DNA of 28,536 nucleotides from NCBI GenBank assembly GCA_900543525.1, contig UQRS01000020.1, positions 1 through 28,536 of the forward strand, written 5' to 3'. This stretch comes from an uncultured Oscillospiraceae bacterium (lineage in GTDB: Bacteria; Bacillota; Clostridia; Oscillospirales; Acutalibacteraceae). Both the position numbers and the translations under genes were made by a program. The notes below the pieces were generated by a model. The model did no database searches. It was given only the letters and a program-made list of their open reading frames with translations, and was not told the DNA's origin. This document shows, in pieces, positions 1-8,140 of this stretch. Numbering within the stretch: position 1 is the first letter of the stretch; every line of letters begins with the position of its first letter.

Positions 1-5
1 AGGAT

Positions 6-447
6 TTGAAAACCTGTTGTTTTATTGGCCACAACCAACCCTATAACAAATCCGTCGTCTATGCGGTAGAATCGCAGATTTACCGTATGGCCGAACGCGG
101 CGTCGTTGACTTTCTGTCTGGCGGCATGAGGGAATTTGATTTCATCGGCGCAGGCGTGTTTGCTTACTGGCAAAAAAACCGGGCTGCCTCAAATTCGCAA
201 TGTACTGATGATTTATGATGGATTTACCCGATATGATCCCGCACATTATGATGAAATACGTCTGGACCCGCGGCTGGAGCATTGCCAGCCCCGCTACGGC
301 ATTCCCAAGCGCAACCGGATTATGGTAGAGTCGAGCGACTGCGCCATCTGCTATGTCGATCACCCTTCTAACGGCGCGTACAAGACCTTTTTATACGCAC
401 AAGAGCTGGGGATAGAGATCATCAATCTGTCGGAGCCCTTTCTGTAA
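6..447 (+). pseudogene. SLOG-family (DUF1273/YpsA-like) protein, frameshifted
   Basis: Two overlapping frames together encode one SLOG-like Rossmann protein. The first frame (from TTG at 6) begins MKTCCFIGH and runs through the glycine motif GGMREFDFIGAG. The second frame resumes with TGLPQIRNVL and carries the C-terminal RNRIMVESSDCAICYV segment and a G-A-Y-K-T motif. The switch lies in a run of seven A at 172-178; removing one A joins the frames to give a protein of about 146 residues. SLOG proteins are predicted nucleotide-derivative binders or sensors, and the exact role here is unknown. The usual GHR/GHRP motif reads GHNQ. The start is uncertain because the window begins 5 bases upstream and the AGG at 1-3 is too close to the TTG. 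Either a real frameshift or a homopolymer sequencing error would explain the break. Confidence 0.65.
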
Positions 448-535
448 GACTCTTTTTTCTCGGTACTGTGTATTTTTCAAAAATGTGTCGTTCCATTCTC
501 CCGATGAAAATCCGGCAGTTCCCTCATAAAAGCAG

Positions 536-565
536 GAATAATCCACCCCTCTCTCATGCAAAATA
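536..565 (+). promoter_or_regulatory. candidate sigma-G promoter of spoVAC
   Basis: GAATA at 536-540 matches the forespore sigma-G -35 consensus GHATR. After exactly 18 bases, CAAAATA at 559-565 matches 6 of 7 positions of the -10 consensus CATNHTA. It lies about 95 bases upstream of the spoVAC start. Sigma-G control is established for the spoVA operon in Bacillus; its use here is inference. Confidence 0.4.
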
Positions 566-658
566 ATACCGTATCTTTATGGGCGTTCATATGCCCCGCA
601 GCAGGTGCAGCGCCTTTTCACGCTTGCCGCGAACAAAGAAGGGACGGTTGTTGCTTTC

Positions 659-1102
659 ATGAAAGTCAGTAAAAAACAATATGATACCATGGTTCAAAAG
701 GCCTCTCCCCCCTCGCCAAAGGCGAAGGATCTGCTGATCGCCTTTGTGGTCGGGGGGCTGATCTGCTGTCTGGGACAGGCGCTGTCCGACCTCTATAACA
801 TGTGGACCTTATCGGAGGATCAGGTCAAAATGGCCGTCCCGGTGACGCTGGTTTTTCTGTCGGCGCTGTTCACCGGCCTCGGCTGGTATGAAAAGCTGGC
901 CAAGCACGCCGGCGCGGGAACCCTCGTACCCATCACCGGCTTTGCCAACGCGGTGGTCTCTCCGGCGATCGAGTTCAAGGCGGAGGGGCACGTCACCGGC
1001 ATTGGCGCCAAAATTTTTACCATCGCCGGGCCGGTGCTGACCTTCGGGTTTCTGGCCTCCTTCCTCTATGGGGTGATCCTCTGGATCATCTCGCTGTTTT
1101 AA
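659..1102 (+). CDS. spoVAC: stage V sporulation protein AC
   Basis: Membrane protein of the SpoVA channel, which moves Ca-dipicolinic acid into the developing spore and releases it during germination. In Bacillus, SpoVAC is the mechanosensitive component in the inner spore membrane. The 147 residues start MKVSKKQYDT and contain hydrophobic segments at about 25-45, 57-75 and 120-145. The conserved family stretch AGAGTLVPITGFAN lies at about 85-98, followed by EFKAEG and a C-terminal IAGPV. An in-frame GTG at 605 would add 18 residues without a convincing ribosome site. ATG 659 is preferred because it fits the family N-terminus, although its best purine run (635-644) is 14 bases away. The stop is 17 bases from spoVAD, so the two form one transcription unit. 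Confidence 0.93.
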   Translation: MKVSKKQYDTMVQKASPPSPKAKDLLIAFVVGGLICCLGQALSDLYNMWTLSEDQVKMAVPVTLVFLSALFTGLGWYEKLAKHAGAGTLVPITGFANAVVSPAIEFKAEGHVTGIGAKIFTIAGPVLTFGFLASFLYGVILWIISLF

Positions 1103-1119
1103 AAAAGGGGAGGCGCTTT

Positions 1120-2109
1120 ATGCAGACAGTTGAACTGAAAAACCGGCCGGCGGTGATCGCCTATGCCTCGGTCGTGGGAAAAAAAGAGGGCGAAGGGCCG
1201 CTCGGCGCGCTTTTCGATGAGGTAAACGAGGACAACACCCTCGGCAAGCCGTCGTGGGAAAAGGCCGAAAGCGAGCTGCAGAAAGCCGCCCTGCGGACCG
1301 CCATTCACAAGGCGGCGCTGCAAAATGCCGACATCGACTGCGTCTTTGCGGGAGACCTGCTCAACCAGTGCATCAGCAGCTCCTTTGGCCTGCGGGATTT
1401 TGGGATTCCGCTGATCGGGCTGTACGGCGCCTGCTCGACCATGGCGCTCAGCCTCTCGATGGCGGCGCAGTTTGTCGACAGCGGCGCGGCAAAACGGGCA
1501 GCGGCGGTTACCTCCTCCCATTTCTGCTCGGCCGAGCGGCAGTTTCGCCTCCCGCTCGAGTACGGCGGCCAGCGTCCGCCGACCGCCCAGTGGACGGTCA
1601 CCGGGTCGGGAGCGGTGATTTTGGCCTCGACCGGGGGCGCGCCGTACGTCCACAGCTTCACCATCGGGAAGATCGTCGACCTCGGGGTAAAGGACGCCAA
1701 CAACATGGGGGCCGCCATGGCGCCCGCCGCATCCGACACGATCTCCGCACACCTCCGGCAAAGCGGCGCAAGGCCGTCCGACTATGACCTCATTGCGACC
1801 GGCGACCTGGGGCAGGTCGGGTCGGAGCTGCTCTATGAGCTGCTGCAAAGGGAGGGGCTGGACATTGCGCCGCGGCACAATGACTGCGGCCTCATGATCT
1901 TCGACCGCAAAAAGCAGGATGTGCACGCCGGAGGCTCGGGCTGCGGCTGTTCGGCCAGCGTGCTGTGCAGCGACATCCTCGGCCGCATGAAAAAGGGAGA
2001 GCTGCGGCGGGTGCTGTTCTGCGCAACGGGGGCGCTGATGTCGACCACCTCCAGCCAGCAGGGGGAAAGCATTCCCGGTATCGCCCACGCCGTCGAGCTG
2101 CGGATATGA
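1120..2109 (+). CDS. spoVAD: stage V sporulation protein AD
   Basis: Soluble thiolase-fold partner of the SpoVA complex; in Bacillus it binds dipicolinic acid directly. The 329 residues are close to the family length (about 338). The opening PAVIAYASVVGKKEGEGPLG is typical, GACSTMALSL (103-112) occupies the position of the thiolase nucleophile loop, and a cysteine-rich GCGCSASVLCSD lies near the C-terminus. GGGGAGG at 1107-1113 gives a good ribosome site six bases before the ATG. The next gene is a glycosidase, so the usual third member, spoVAE/spoVAEb, is absent here. No Rho-independent terminator is obvious after the stop. Confidence 0.95.
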   Translation: MQTVELKNRPAVIAYASVVGKKEGEGPLGALFDEVNEDNTLGKPSWEKAESELQKAALRTAIHKAALQNADIDCVFAGDLLNQCISSSFGLRDFGIPLIGLYGACSTMALSLSMAAQFVDSGAAKRAAAVTSSHFCSAERQFRLPLEYGGQRPPTAQWTVTGSGAVILASTGGAPYVHSFTIGKIVDLGVKDANNMGAAMAPAASDTISAHLRQSGARPSDYDLIATGDLGQVGSELLYELLQREGLDIAPRHNDCGLMIFDRKKQDVHAGGSGCGCSASVLCSDILGRMKKGELRRVLFCATGALMSTTSSQQGESIPGIAHAVELRI

Positions 2110-2224
2110 AGGCTGCCTGTGCTTCTTTGCGATTGCAAAAGGGGCGCAGGCCTTTTTCTTTTGCACGATTCTGTCAGGAAATTGACAAAAAAATGTACGA
2201 TTTTGACTTCTTCCCCATTTGCGG

Positions 2225-2253
2225 TAGATTTTCCGAAAAGGGATCGCTATAAT
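2225..2253 (+). promoter_or_regulatory. putative promoter of the GH-D glycosidase gene
   Basis: TATAAT at 2248-2253 is a perfect -10. At 17-base spacing the -35 position (2225-2230) holds TAGATT, only a 3 of 6 match. A consensus TTGACA exists at 2182-2187 but is too far upstream to pair with this -10. The site suggests that the glycosidase is transcribed separately from spoVACD. Confidence 0.35.
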
Positions 2254-2319
2254 GGCATTTGTGAAAAAGCGCGAGGCAGACTGCATTCGGCTTTGCGTGT
2301 TGGGGAAGGAAGATTGCAA

Positions 2320-3903
2320 ATGATTACCGATATAAATATTTTTGCGCTGCCCGACCGGGTGCAGTTTTTGACCGAAGGGGGTACCCTTTCTGCAGCGCAA
2401 AGCGGCAGCCGCTTTGCGGCGGAGGATATTGCGCTGGAGATTACGGACGGCCGCCTGATGCTGACCGCCGATCAGACACCGGTCAAATACTGCAAGCTGC
2501 GCTGGAACGGCAGCTTTAAAAAGGATACCAGATTTTTAGGCGACGCGTTCGAGCGGGCTTACGGAAATCTGGAGTGGCGAGGCTTTGTGCCGCACCGCAT
2601 TCTGCCCTGGTACTTTCTCGCCTCGGATGAGAAGGAGACGGTCGGTTTCGGCGTGAAAACCGGGCCGAACGCCTTTGTCTCCTGGAACACCGACCGGCAG
2701 GGTGTGACCATGTGGGTCGATGTCCGCTGCGGAGGCCGCGGGGTTATCCTCTCCGGCCGGCAGCTGGAGACGGCGACGCTGGTCAGTGACACCTCCCTGG
2801 AGGGGGAGAGCGCCTTTGCCTTTGCAAAGCGCTTCTGCCACGCCATGTGCGAAAAGCCGGTGCTGCCCGACGCGCCGGTATACGGCAGCAACAACTGGTA
2901 CTACGCTTACGGCAACTCCTCGCAGGAGGAGATTCTGCGGGACACCGACCTGCTGGTTGAATTGACAAAGGGGCTGGAGAACCGGCCGTATATGGTGATC
3001 GACGACTGCTGGCAGCCGCTCTCCTTGGCGCACGGAGCGGCCGGGCGTCCGTATGACTGCGGCAACATCCGTTTTCCCGACATGCCGGGACTCGCGGCCG
3101 AGATGAAAAAGCGCGGCGTCCGGCCGGGCATCTGGATCCGCCCGATCGAGTCGTACGAGATGTTTCTGCCCGGCCGTCTGCGCTGCGAGCGGGATCGCCG
3201 CGTCCTCGACATCACCGAGCCGGAGGTGCTGGAGCTGATTGCGGAGGATGTGAACCGCGTAACCTCCTGGGGATACGAGCTGGTGAAGTTCGATTTTGCC
3301 ACGATTGACGCCCTCGGCCGCTTTTTCATGGAGCCGATTGACCTCATGCACATACCCGACAACTGGGCGTGGCACGATCGGAGCAAAACCAATGCCGAGG
3401 CAATCCTCGCCATGTACCGGGTCATTCGGGAAAATGCAAACGGCGCTGTGCTGATCGGCTGCAACGTGGTCGGGCACCTGGCGGCCGGAATTCTGCACAT
3501 GCACCGCAGCGGCGACGACACCAGCGGCTTCGATTGGGGACGCACGCTGGTTATGGGGGTCAACACGCTGGCCTTCCGGCTGCCGCAGCATGGGGCATTC
3601 TTCGCGATTGACGCCGACTGCGTCGGCATTACAAAGAGCATCGACTGGAAGATGAACCGCCAGTTCCTGCGCCTGCTGGCGCTCTCCGGCACGCCGCTTT
3701 TCTGCTCGATGAAGCCGTCGGATATCACTGACGAAATGAAGCAGGATCTGCGCGAGGCGTTCGCCATCGCCGCAAAGCAGGAGACGGTGATGGAGACGCT
3801 CGACTGGTTTGAGACCTCCGCTCCCTGCGACTACCTCGTCGACGGGCGGGTTGAACACTTCGACTGGATGGAGGAGGAGGGGCTTTCCGGCTTCCATAAA
3901 TAA
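2320..3903 (+). CDS. alpha-galactosidase-like glycoside hydrolase (clan GH-D)
   Basis: Predicted cytoplasmic glycosidase of 527 residues without a signal peptide. An N-terminal beta-sandwich-like region (about 1-180) precedes a TIM barrel that begins near YGSNNWYYAYG (188-198). Barrel motifs include MVIDDCWQ with Asp228/229 and VKFDF, whose Asp325 is in the position of the clan GH-D nucleophile. HRSGDDTSGFD, with Asp399/400, could supply the acid/base. GH-D enzymes (GH27, GH31, GH36) release alpha-linked sugars; the precise substrate cannot be read from the sequence. ATG 2320 is chosen over upstream in-frame starts because GGGGAAGGA at 2302-2310 is well placed and the family-like sequence begins here. 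No transporter or sugar regulator lies nearby. A strong terminator follows. Confidence 0.75.
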   Translation: MITDINIFALPDRVQFLTEGGTLSAAQSGSRFAAEDIALEITDGRLMLTADQTPVKYCKLRWNGSFKKDTRFLGDAFERAYGNLEWRGFVPHRILPWYFLASDEKETVGFGVKTGPNAFVSWNTDRQGVTMWVDVRCGGRGVILSGRQLETATLVSDTSLEGESAFAFAKRFCHAMCEKPVLPDAPVYGSNNWYYAYGNSSQEEILRDTDLLVELTKGLENRPYMVIDDCWQPLSLAHGAAGRPYDCGNIRFPDMPGLAAEMKKRGVRPGIWIRPIESYEMFLPGRLRCERDRRVLDITEPEVLELIAEDVNRVTSWGYELVKFDFATIDALGRFFMEPIDLMHIPDNWAWHDRSKTNAEAILAMYRVIRENANGAVLIGCNVVGHLAAGILHMHRSGDDTSGFDWGRTLVMGVNTLAFRLPQHGAFFAIDADCVGITKSIDWKMNRQFLRLLALSGTPLFCSMKPSDITDEMKQDLREAFAIAAKQETVMETLDWFETSAPCDYLVDGRVEHFDWMEEEGLSGFHK

Positions 3904-3973
3904 AGACGCCCGCGAAATTCACACAGAGGATGTCGGGGTATCTCCCCCTCCCTCTTAAAGAAAACAGAATGAC

Positions 3974-4007
3974 AAAACCGCATCGGATAAGAGTCCGATG
4001 CGGTTTT
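3974..4007. terminator. bidirectional terminator between glycosidase gene and serS
   Basis: A perfect 14-bp inverted repeat (arms 3974-3987 and 3994-4007, loop TAAGAG) begins with AAAA and ends with TTTT. A U-tract therefore follows the stem on both strands. It serves the convergent glycosidase gene (+) and serS (-). Confidence 0.92.
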
Positions 4008-4059
4008 ATTGTGCAATTCATGAACTTATACATTAAGTATAGAATATTCCGTTTTTCGA

Positions 4060-5340
4060 TTACTTCGTGATGCGATCCTTGCCGCCCATATAGGGGCGCA
4101 GAACCTCTGGAATATTGACGCTGCCGTCATCATTGAGGTTATTCTCCAAAAATGCGATCAGCATACGGGGCGGGGCAACAACCGTATTGTTGAGGGTGTG
4201 GGCAAAGTAGTTGCCCTTCTCCCCCTTGACGCGGATCTTCAGGCGGCGAGCCTGCGCGTCGCCAAGATTGGAGCAGCTGCCAACCTCAAAATACTTCTGC
4301 TGCCGGGGAGACCAGGCCTCCACATCGTACGATTTGACCTTCAGGTCGGCCAGGTCGCCGGAGCAGCACTCGATCGTGCGAACCGGGATGTCCATCGAAC
4401 GGAAGAGGTCGACCGTATTCTGCCAGAGCTTGTCAAACCACATAGCCGAATCCTCCGGCTTGCAGACGACGATCATCTCCTGCTTTTCAAACTGGTGGAT
4501 GCGATAAACGCCGCGTTCCTCAATGCCGTGCGCACCCTTCTCCTTCCGGAAGCAGGGAGAATAGCTGGTCAGGGTATAGGGGAGCTTTTCCTCCGGCTGG
4601 ATGGTGTCGATAAACTTGCCGATCATGGAATGCTCGCTCGTCCCGATGAGGTAGAGATCCTCCCCCTCAATCTTATACATCATGGCGTCCATTTCGTCGA
4701 AGCTCATGACCCCCGAAACCACCTTGCTGCGGATCATGAAGGGCGGCACGCAGTAGGTAAAGCCGCGGTCAATCATAAAGTCGCGGGCATAGCTGAGGAT
4801 GGCCGAGTGCAGACGGGCGATATCCCCCATCAGATAGTAGAAGCCGTTGCCGGCCACCTTCCGCGCACTGTCGAGATCGAGGCCGTTCAACGCCTCCATA
4901 ATCTCGGCGTGATAGGGAACCGGAAACTCAGGGGTGCGCGGCTCTCCAAACCGCTGCAGCTCGACATTTTCACTGTCGTCCCGGCCGATCGGCACCGAAG
5001 GATCAATGATATTCGGCAGGGTCATCATGATTTTTATGATTTTCTCCTGCAAATCGTTTTCCTTTTTCTCCAGCTCGGCCAGCCGTTCGGAGGAGGCTGC
5101 AACCGACTGCTTTGCTGCCTCGGCCTCTTCCTTTTTGCCCTGCGCCATCAGCGCGCCGATCTGTTTGGAGATACGGTTGCGCTCACCGCGGAGGGAATCT
5201 GCCTCCGCAATCGCGGCACGATTCTCGGCGTCCAGGGCGATCACTTCATCTACCAGAGGGAGCTTACGATCCTGGAATTTATTTTTGATATTTTGCTTCA
5301 CTATATCGGGATTCTCCCGCACAAACCTCAAATCCAACAT
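4060..5340 (-). CDS. serS: seryl-tRNA synthetase
   Basis: Class II synthetase charging tRNA-Ser (and tRNA-Sec where present). The 426 residues match the family length. The N-terminus MLDLRFVRENPDIVKQN starts the tRNA-binding coiled-coil arm, which spans about 30-100 and is rich in Glu, Lys, Ala and Arg. The catalytic domain follows with class II motif 2 (FRKEKGAHGIEERGVYRIHQF) and motif 3 near the C-terminus (NNTVVAPPRMLIAFLEN). AAGGAAGA lies about nine bases upstream of the ATG. It begins 27 bases after parB and is probably co-transcribed with parAB. No T-box leader is visible in that gap. Confidence 0.97.
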   Translation of the reverse strand: MLDLRFVRENPDIVKQNIKNKFQDRKLPLVDEVIALDAENRAAIAEADSLRGERNRISKQIGALMAQGKKEEAEAAKQSVAASSERLAELEKKENDLQEKIIKIMMTLPNIIDPSVPIGRDDSENVELQRFGEPRTPEFPVPYHAEIMEALNGLDLDSARKVAGNGFYYLMGDIARLHSAILSYARDFMIDRGFTYCVPPFMIRSKVVSGVMSFDEMDAMMYKIEGEDLYLIGTSEHSMIGKFIDTIQPEEKLPYTLTSYSPCFRKEKGAHGIEERGVYRIHQFEKQEMIVVCKPEDSAMWFDKLWQNTVDLFRSMDIPVRTIECCSGDLADLKVKSYDVEAWSPRQQKYFEVGSCSNLGDAQARRLKIRVKGEKGNYFAHTLNNTVVAPPRMLIAFLENNLNDDGSVNIPEVLRPYMGGKDRITK

Positions 5341-5367
5341 TTTATTCTCTTCCTTTCGCTTTTGCGC

Positions 5368-6222
5368 TTACCACTCGTTCCCGGCCAACCGTGCCGCGAT
5401 CGAGGCCAAATCATCCTTGCTGTAAAACTCAATTTCAATGGTGCCCTTTGCGCCGGAGGGGGTGATTTTTACCCGGCGGCCAAGCTCGGATTTCATGGCC
5501 AGCTCCAGCTCCACATAGAACTTATCCTTTTTCTCGGCGGAGGGGCGGCGCTTGGGGCGAGCAGGCTTATCCTCCCGCGCAAGGCGCTCCAGCTCTCGCA
5601 CCGAGGCGCCGTTTTTGGCCAATTCAACACCTTTCTTGCGCTTGGATGCATCGGATATTCCAAGCAGGGCGCGGGCGTGCCCGGCGGTAATCTCTCCACT
5701 GCGGACAAGACTGAGCTCGTCCGGCTCCAGCCCGAGCAAACGGATGGCGTTAGCAACCGTCGGACGGGATTTGCCAACCCGGCCGGCTGCCTCCTCCTGC
5801 GTCATGCCGTATTCCTCAATCAGCGTCCGATAGCCGAGCGCCTCTTCCACCGGGTTGAGATCCTCTCGCTGAAGATTCTCAATCAGGGCGACCTCCATCG
5901 CCTCGGTGTTGTCCATGTCACGGATAATCACCGGCACGCTGGTCAGCCCGGCCATGCGGCAGGCGCGCCAGCGGCGCTCTCCGGCAACGATCTGATACCC
6001 GCCGGTCGGCAGCGGCCGAACCAGAATTGGCTGCAGCAAGCCGTGCTGCGCAATGCTTTCGGCCAGATCGGCCAGCGCCTGTTCATCAAAATCCTTTCGC
6101 GGCTGATCACGGTTTGGCTCAATCTCGGCCAGCCTGATCTCAACCGAAGCGCCCTCGTCGGCAGCATTTTCTGAAAAGAGGGCATTCAACCCCTTGCCGA
6201 GGCCGCCTTTTTTTGTCGCCAT
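5368..6222 (-). CDS. parB: chromosome partitioning protein ParB (Spo0J)
   Basis: CTP-dependent DNA clamp that loads at parS, spreads, and recruits SMC/condensin to organise and segregate the origin region. The 284 residues start MATKKGGLGKGLNALF, a typical ParA-interacting N-terminus. The CTP-binding GERRWR motif is at 81-86, the LIENLQREDLNP motif at 113-124 and the helix-turn-helix around 140-165. AGGAGGG six to seven bases before the ATG lies in the end of parA, four bases away, so the pair is translationally close. The next gene upstream but one, noc, is a paralogue; this copy is assigned as ParB because it directly follows parA. Confidence 0.96.
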   Translation of the reverse strand: MATKKGGLGKGLNALFSENAADEGASVEIRLAEIEPNRDQPRKDFDEQALADLAESIAQHGLLQPILVRPLPTGGYQIVAGERRWRACRMAGLTSVPVIIRDMDNTEAMEVALIENLQREDLNPVEEALGYRTLIEEYGMTQEEAAGRVGKSRPTVANAIRLLGLEPDELSLVRSGEITAGHARALLGISDASKRKKGVELAKNGASVRELERLAREDKPARPKRRPSAEKKDKFYVELELAMKSELGRRVKITPSGAKGTIEIEFYSKDDLASIAARLAGNEW

Positions 6223-6226
6223 GTTC

Positions 6227-7003
6227 TTATCCCTCCTGTTTTTTATTATTCCTTATAATCTCTTTTGCCAGGGATTCATAGGCTCTCGCGCCTTTTGATC
6301 TCTTGTCATAATATTGTATCGGCTTGCCATAGCTTGGCGCCTCCGACAGGCGGACCGCACGGGGAATAATCGCCTTGAAAACCTTGCCGGGGAAGAAGTT
6401 TTCCACCTCTGCCTTGACCTGTGCGGTCAGATTGAGTCGGCGGTCATACATCGTCAGCAGAACCCCCTCCAACTCCAGATCGGTGTTGTACAGCCGTTTG
6501 ACCTGCCGCACGGTGGTCATAAGCTGCGAGAGTCCCTCTATCGCATAATACTCGCACTGAATCGGTACCAGCAGCGTATCGCTTGCCGTCAGTGCATTCA
6601 CGGTGATCAGGCTCAGAGACGGGGGGCAATCCATAAATATGTAATCATAATTTTCCCGCAGCTCGGCCAGCGCGTTTTTCAGTATGTATTCGCGATTCTC
6701 CAGCTCGGCCAGCTCCAGCTCGGCCGCTACCAGGTCGATGGTTGCAGGAATTACATCTACATTTTTAAACTCGGTGGCCTGTACAGCCTCCCCAGCCGGG
6801 AGATCAGAGGTCAAAATGCTGTAGGAGGACTTCTCCACGGCCTTTTTATTGATTCCAAAGCCGCTGGTAGCGTTCCCCTGCGGGTCAATATCGACCAGCA
6901 GAACCTTTTTTCTGGCTATACCCATCGCGGAAGCGAGGCTGACAGCGGTGGTGGTTTTGCCTACGCCGCCCTTTTGATTGACAATCGATATAATTTTACC
7001 CAA
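6227..7003 (-). CDS. parA: chromosome partitioning ATPase ParA (Soj)
   Basis: Deviant Walker-type ATPase that acts with ParB in origin segregation and, in Bacillus, modulates DnaA. From the TTG at 7003 it is 258 residues, close to B. subtilis Soj. MGKIISIVNQKGGVGKTT carries the deviant Walker A motif (11-18), VDIDPQGN surrounds Asp40, and FMDCPPSLS is the Walker B region. The frame is open upstream to an ATG at 7084, but that codon overlaps the predicted -10 element and adds 27 residues unlike the family. GGGAG eight bases before the TTG supports the chosen start. parB follows after four bases. Confidence 0.95.
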   Translation of the reverse strand: MGKIISIVNQKGGVGKTTTAVSLASAMGIARKKVLLVDIDPQGNATSGFGINKKAVEKSSYSILTSDLPAGEAVQATEFKNVDVIPATIDLVAAELELAELENREYILKNALAELRENYDYIFMDCPPSLSLITVNALTASDTLLVPIQCEYYAIEGLSQLMTTVRQVKRLYNTDLELEGVLLTMYDRRLNLTAQVKAEVENFFPGKVFKAIIPRAVRLSEAPSYGKPIQYYDKRSKGARAYESLAKEIIRNNKKQEG

Positions 7004-7086
7004 ACTATTCACTCCCGCATGAAGATATGGATTCAATTTAACGGCTTTCCTGAGCCGATTTTTCATTTTCCAAATGAGGTGCATTC

Positions 7087-7095
7087 ATTATAGCA
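7087..7095 (-). promoter_or_regulatory. extended -10 promoter of parA-parB-serS
   Basis: On the minus strand this reads TGCTATAAT, a perfect -10 with the extended TGN motif. The -35 region is poor, as is common for extended -10 promoters. Transcription would start near 7080, leaving a leader of about 75 bases to the TTG start. Confidence 0.55.
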
Positions 7096-7158
7096 TATTG
7101 CATTCCAAAGTAAAAGAGGTTTTGTCCGAAAATCCGCATTTTTTCCTTTGCGGCAAAA

Positions 7159-7174
7159 TGTTTCATGTGAAACA
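7159..7174. promoter_or_regulatory. parS centromere-like site
   Basis: TGTTTCATGTGAAACA is a 16-bp near-palindrome matching the conserved parS sequence TGTTNCACGTGAAACA except for one base (T for C at position 8). It lies between noc and parA, close to the genes for its binding protein, as is typical of origin regions. Confidence 0.8.
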
Positions 7175-7179
7175 TTGAA

Positions 7180-7208
7180 AAACACCGCACAGATACTGCA
7201 CGGTGTTT
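7180..7208 (-). terminator. terminator of noc
   Basis: An 8-bp stem (arms 7180-7187 and 7201-7208), extended by three inner pairs, lies 15 bases beyond the noc stop. On the minus strand it is followed by TTTTTCAATG. It isolates noc from parA. Confidence 0.75.
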
Positions 7209-7223
7209 CGAGGATTTGCCTTG

Positions 7224-8045
7224 TCAGGAGGCGCTGCTTTTTTTAGGAATTGTAACGATGTATTCGATATAATCCTCCGTCTCGTTTTTATGGGTGGTTG
7301 CGTTTACGCCCGACTGCCGCATATTGTCAACCATATTCGTAATGCTGTTGACAAACAACCGGATATCTTTGACTATCACAACTCTGCGAGGCGGAGCCGC
7401 GGTCTCCTTCGGCGGGACAAGAAGCTCGGCCACATACTTTTCTGTATCCCGAACGCTCATCTCCTCCGCAATAATCTTGTCTAAAGCCGCCTTTCTGCGG
7501 GCAGGAGATTCAATCCGCACCAGCGCCCGTGCGTGCCGCTCGGTTAACCGTGCGGCAAAGATTCGATCCCGTTCCTCCTGCGTTAATTTAAGCAGCCGCA
7601 GCTTGTTGGAGAGTGTGGACTGTGCCATACCGAGATGCTCGGCAATCTCCTGCTGTGTGAATCCGAGAAGATGAATTGCGCGTGAAATTGCCTCCGCCTC
7701 CTCAAAAATGGTGAGATCGCTGCGTTGGATATTCTCGACCAACGCGATTACGGCGGACGTGCTGTCATCGGTTTGGTGAACCACGCAGGGGATTTCTCGA
7801 AGGCCGGCCATGCGGCTGGCGCGCAGGCGGCGTTCTCCTGCAATTACCTGGTAAAATTCTCCGCAGGGCTGGACGGCAATCGGCTGTAAAACGCCGTTCC
7901 GCCGAACGCTTTCGGTCAGGCTGTTCAATTCGTACTCGTCAAAATGCCGGCGCGGCTGGTTTGGGTTGGGCCGGATCAGGTTTATATCAATCATTTGCAA
8001 ACTGCGATTTTTCCACGCATGTCTGCTGAAAGGGAATGGCAGCAT
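7224..8045 (-). CDS. noc: nucleoid occlusion protein Noc (ParB paralogue)
   Basis: ParB-family DNA-binding protein of 273 residues. In Bacillus, Noc binds its own sites, spreads, tethers DNA to the membrane and blocks Z-ring assembly over the nucleoid. Seen here: GERRLR at 70-75, a VENIQRSDL motif at 103-111 and a helix-turn-helix around 130-153. The short N-terminus MLPFPFSRHAWKNRS is hydrophobic and basic, as expected for the membrane-targeting helix of Noc and unlike the N-terminus of the ParB here. AGGAGGAG six to seven bases before the ATG fixes the start. Its position between rsmG and parA is the standard Firmicutes order. It has its own promoter and terminator. Whether it recognises NBS or parS DNA cannot be decided from sequence alone. 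Confidence 0.88.
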   Translation of the reverse strand: MLPFPFSRHAWKNRSLQMIDINLIRPNPNQPRRHFDEYELNSLTESVRRNGVLQPIAVQPCGEFYQVIAGERRLRASRMAGLREIPCVVHQTDDSTSAVIALVENIQRSDLTIFEEAEAISRAIHLLGFTQQEIAEHLGMAQSTLSNKLRLLKLTQEERDRIFAARLTERHARALVRIESPARRKAALDKIIAEEMSVRDTEKYVAELLVPPKETAAPPRRVVIVKDIRLFVNSITNMVDNMRQSGVNATTHKNETEDYIEYIVTIPKKSSAS

Positions 8046-8074
8046 ATTTTCTCCTCCTGTGTTGTTTTGTAAGG

Positions 8075-8103
8075 ATTATAGCTGATTTTCCCAATTATTT
8101 CCA
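8075..8103 (-). promoter_or_regulatory. promoter of noc
   Basis: On the minus strand TGGAAA (8098-8103; 4 of 6) precedes TATAAT (8075-8080) at 17-base spacing. It follows the rsmG terminator and lies about 30 bases upstream of the noc start. Confidence 0.6.
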
Positions 8104-8140
8104 CAACTTTCGGTCTGCCTTTTTTGCCGTGATAAAACAA

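Noticed and set aside
1099..2400. 433-codon minus-strand open frame over spoVAD
   Set aside because: Shadow of spoVAD in GC-rich DNA; the Arg/Pro-rich translation has no recognisable domain.
4198..6174. 658-codon open frame on the plus strand across serS and parB
   Set aside because: It is the antisense shadow of two genes with complete family motifs. Its own translation is Leu/Arg/Gly-rich with no domain and no ribosome site.
8093..8106. Single DnaA-box-like sequence (ATTTCCACA) upstream of noc
   Set aside because: Seven of nine matches, isolated, and not in a cluster with an AT-rich unwinding region. Not evidence for an origin.
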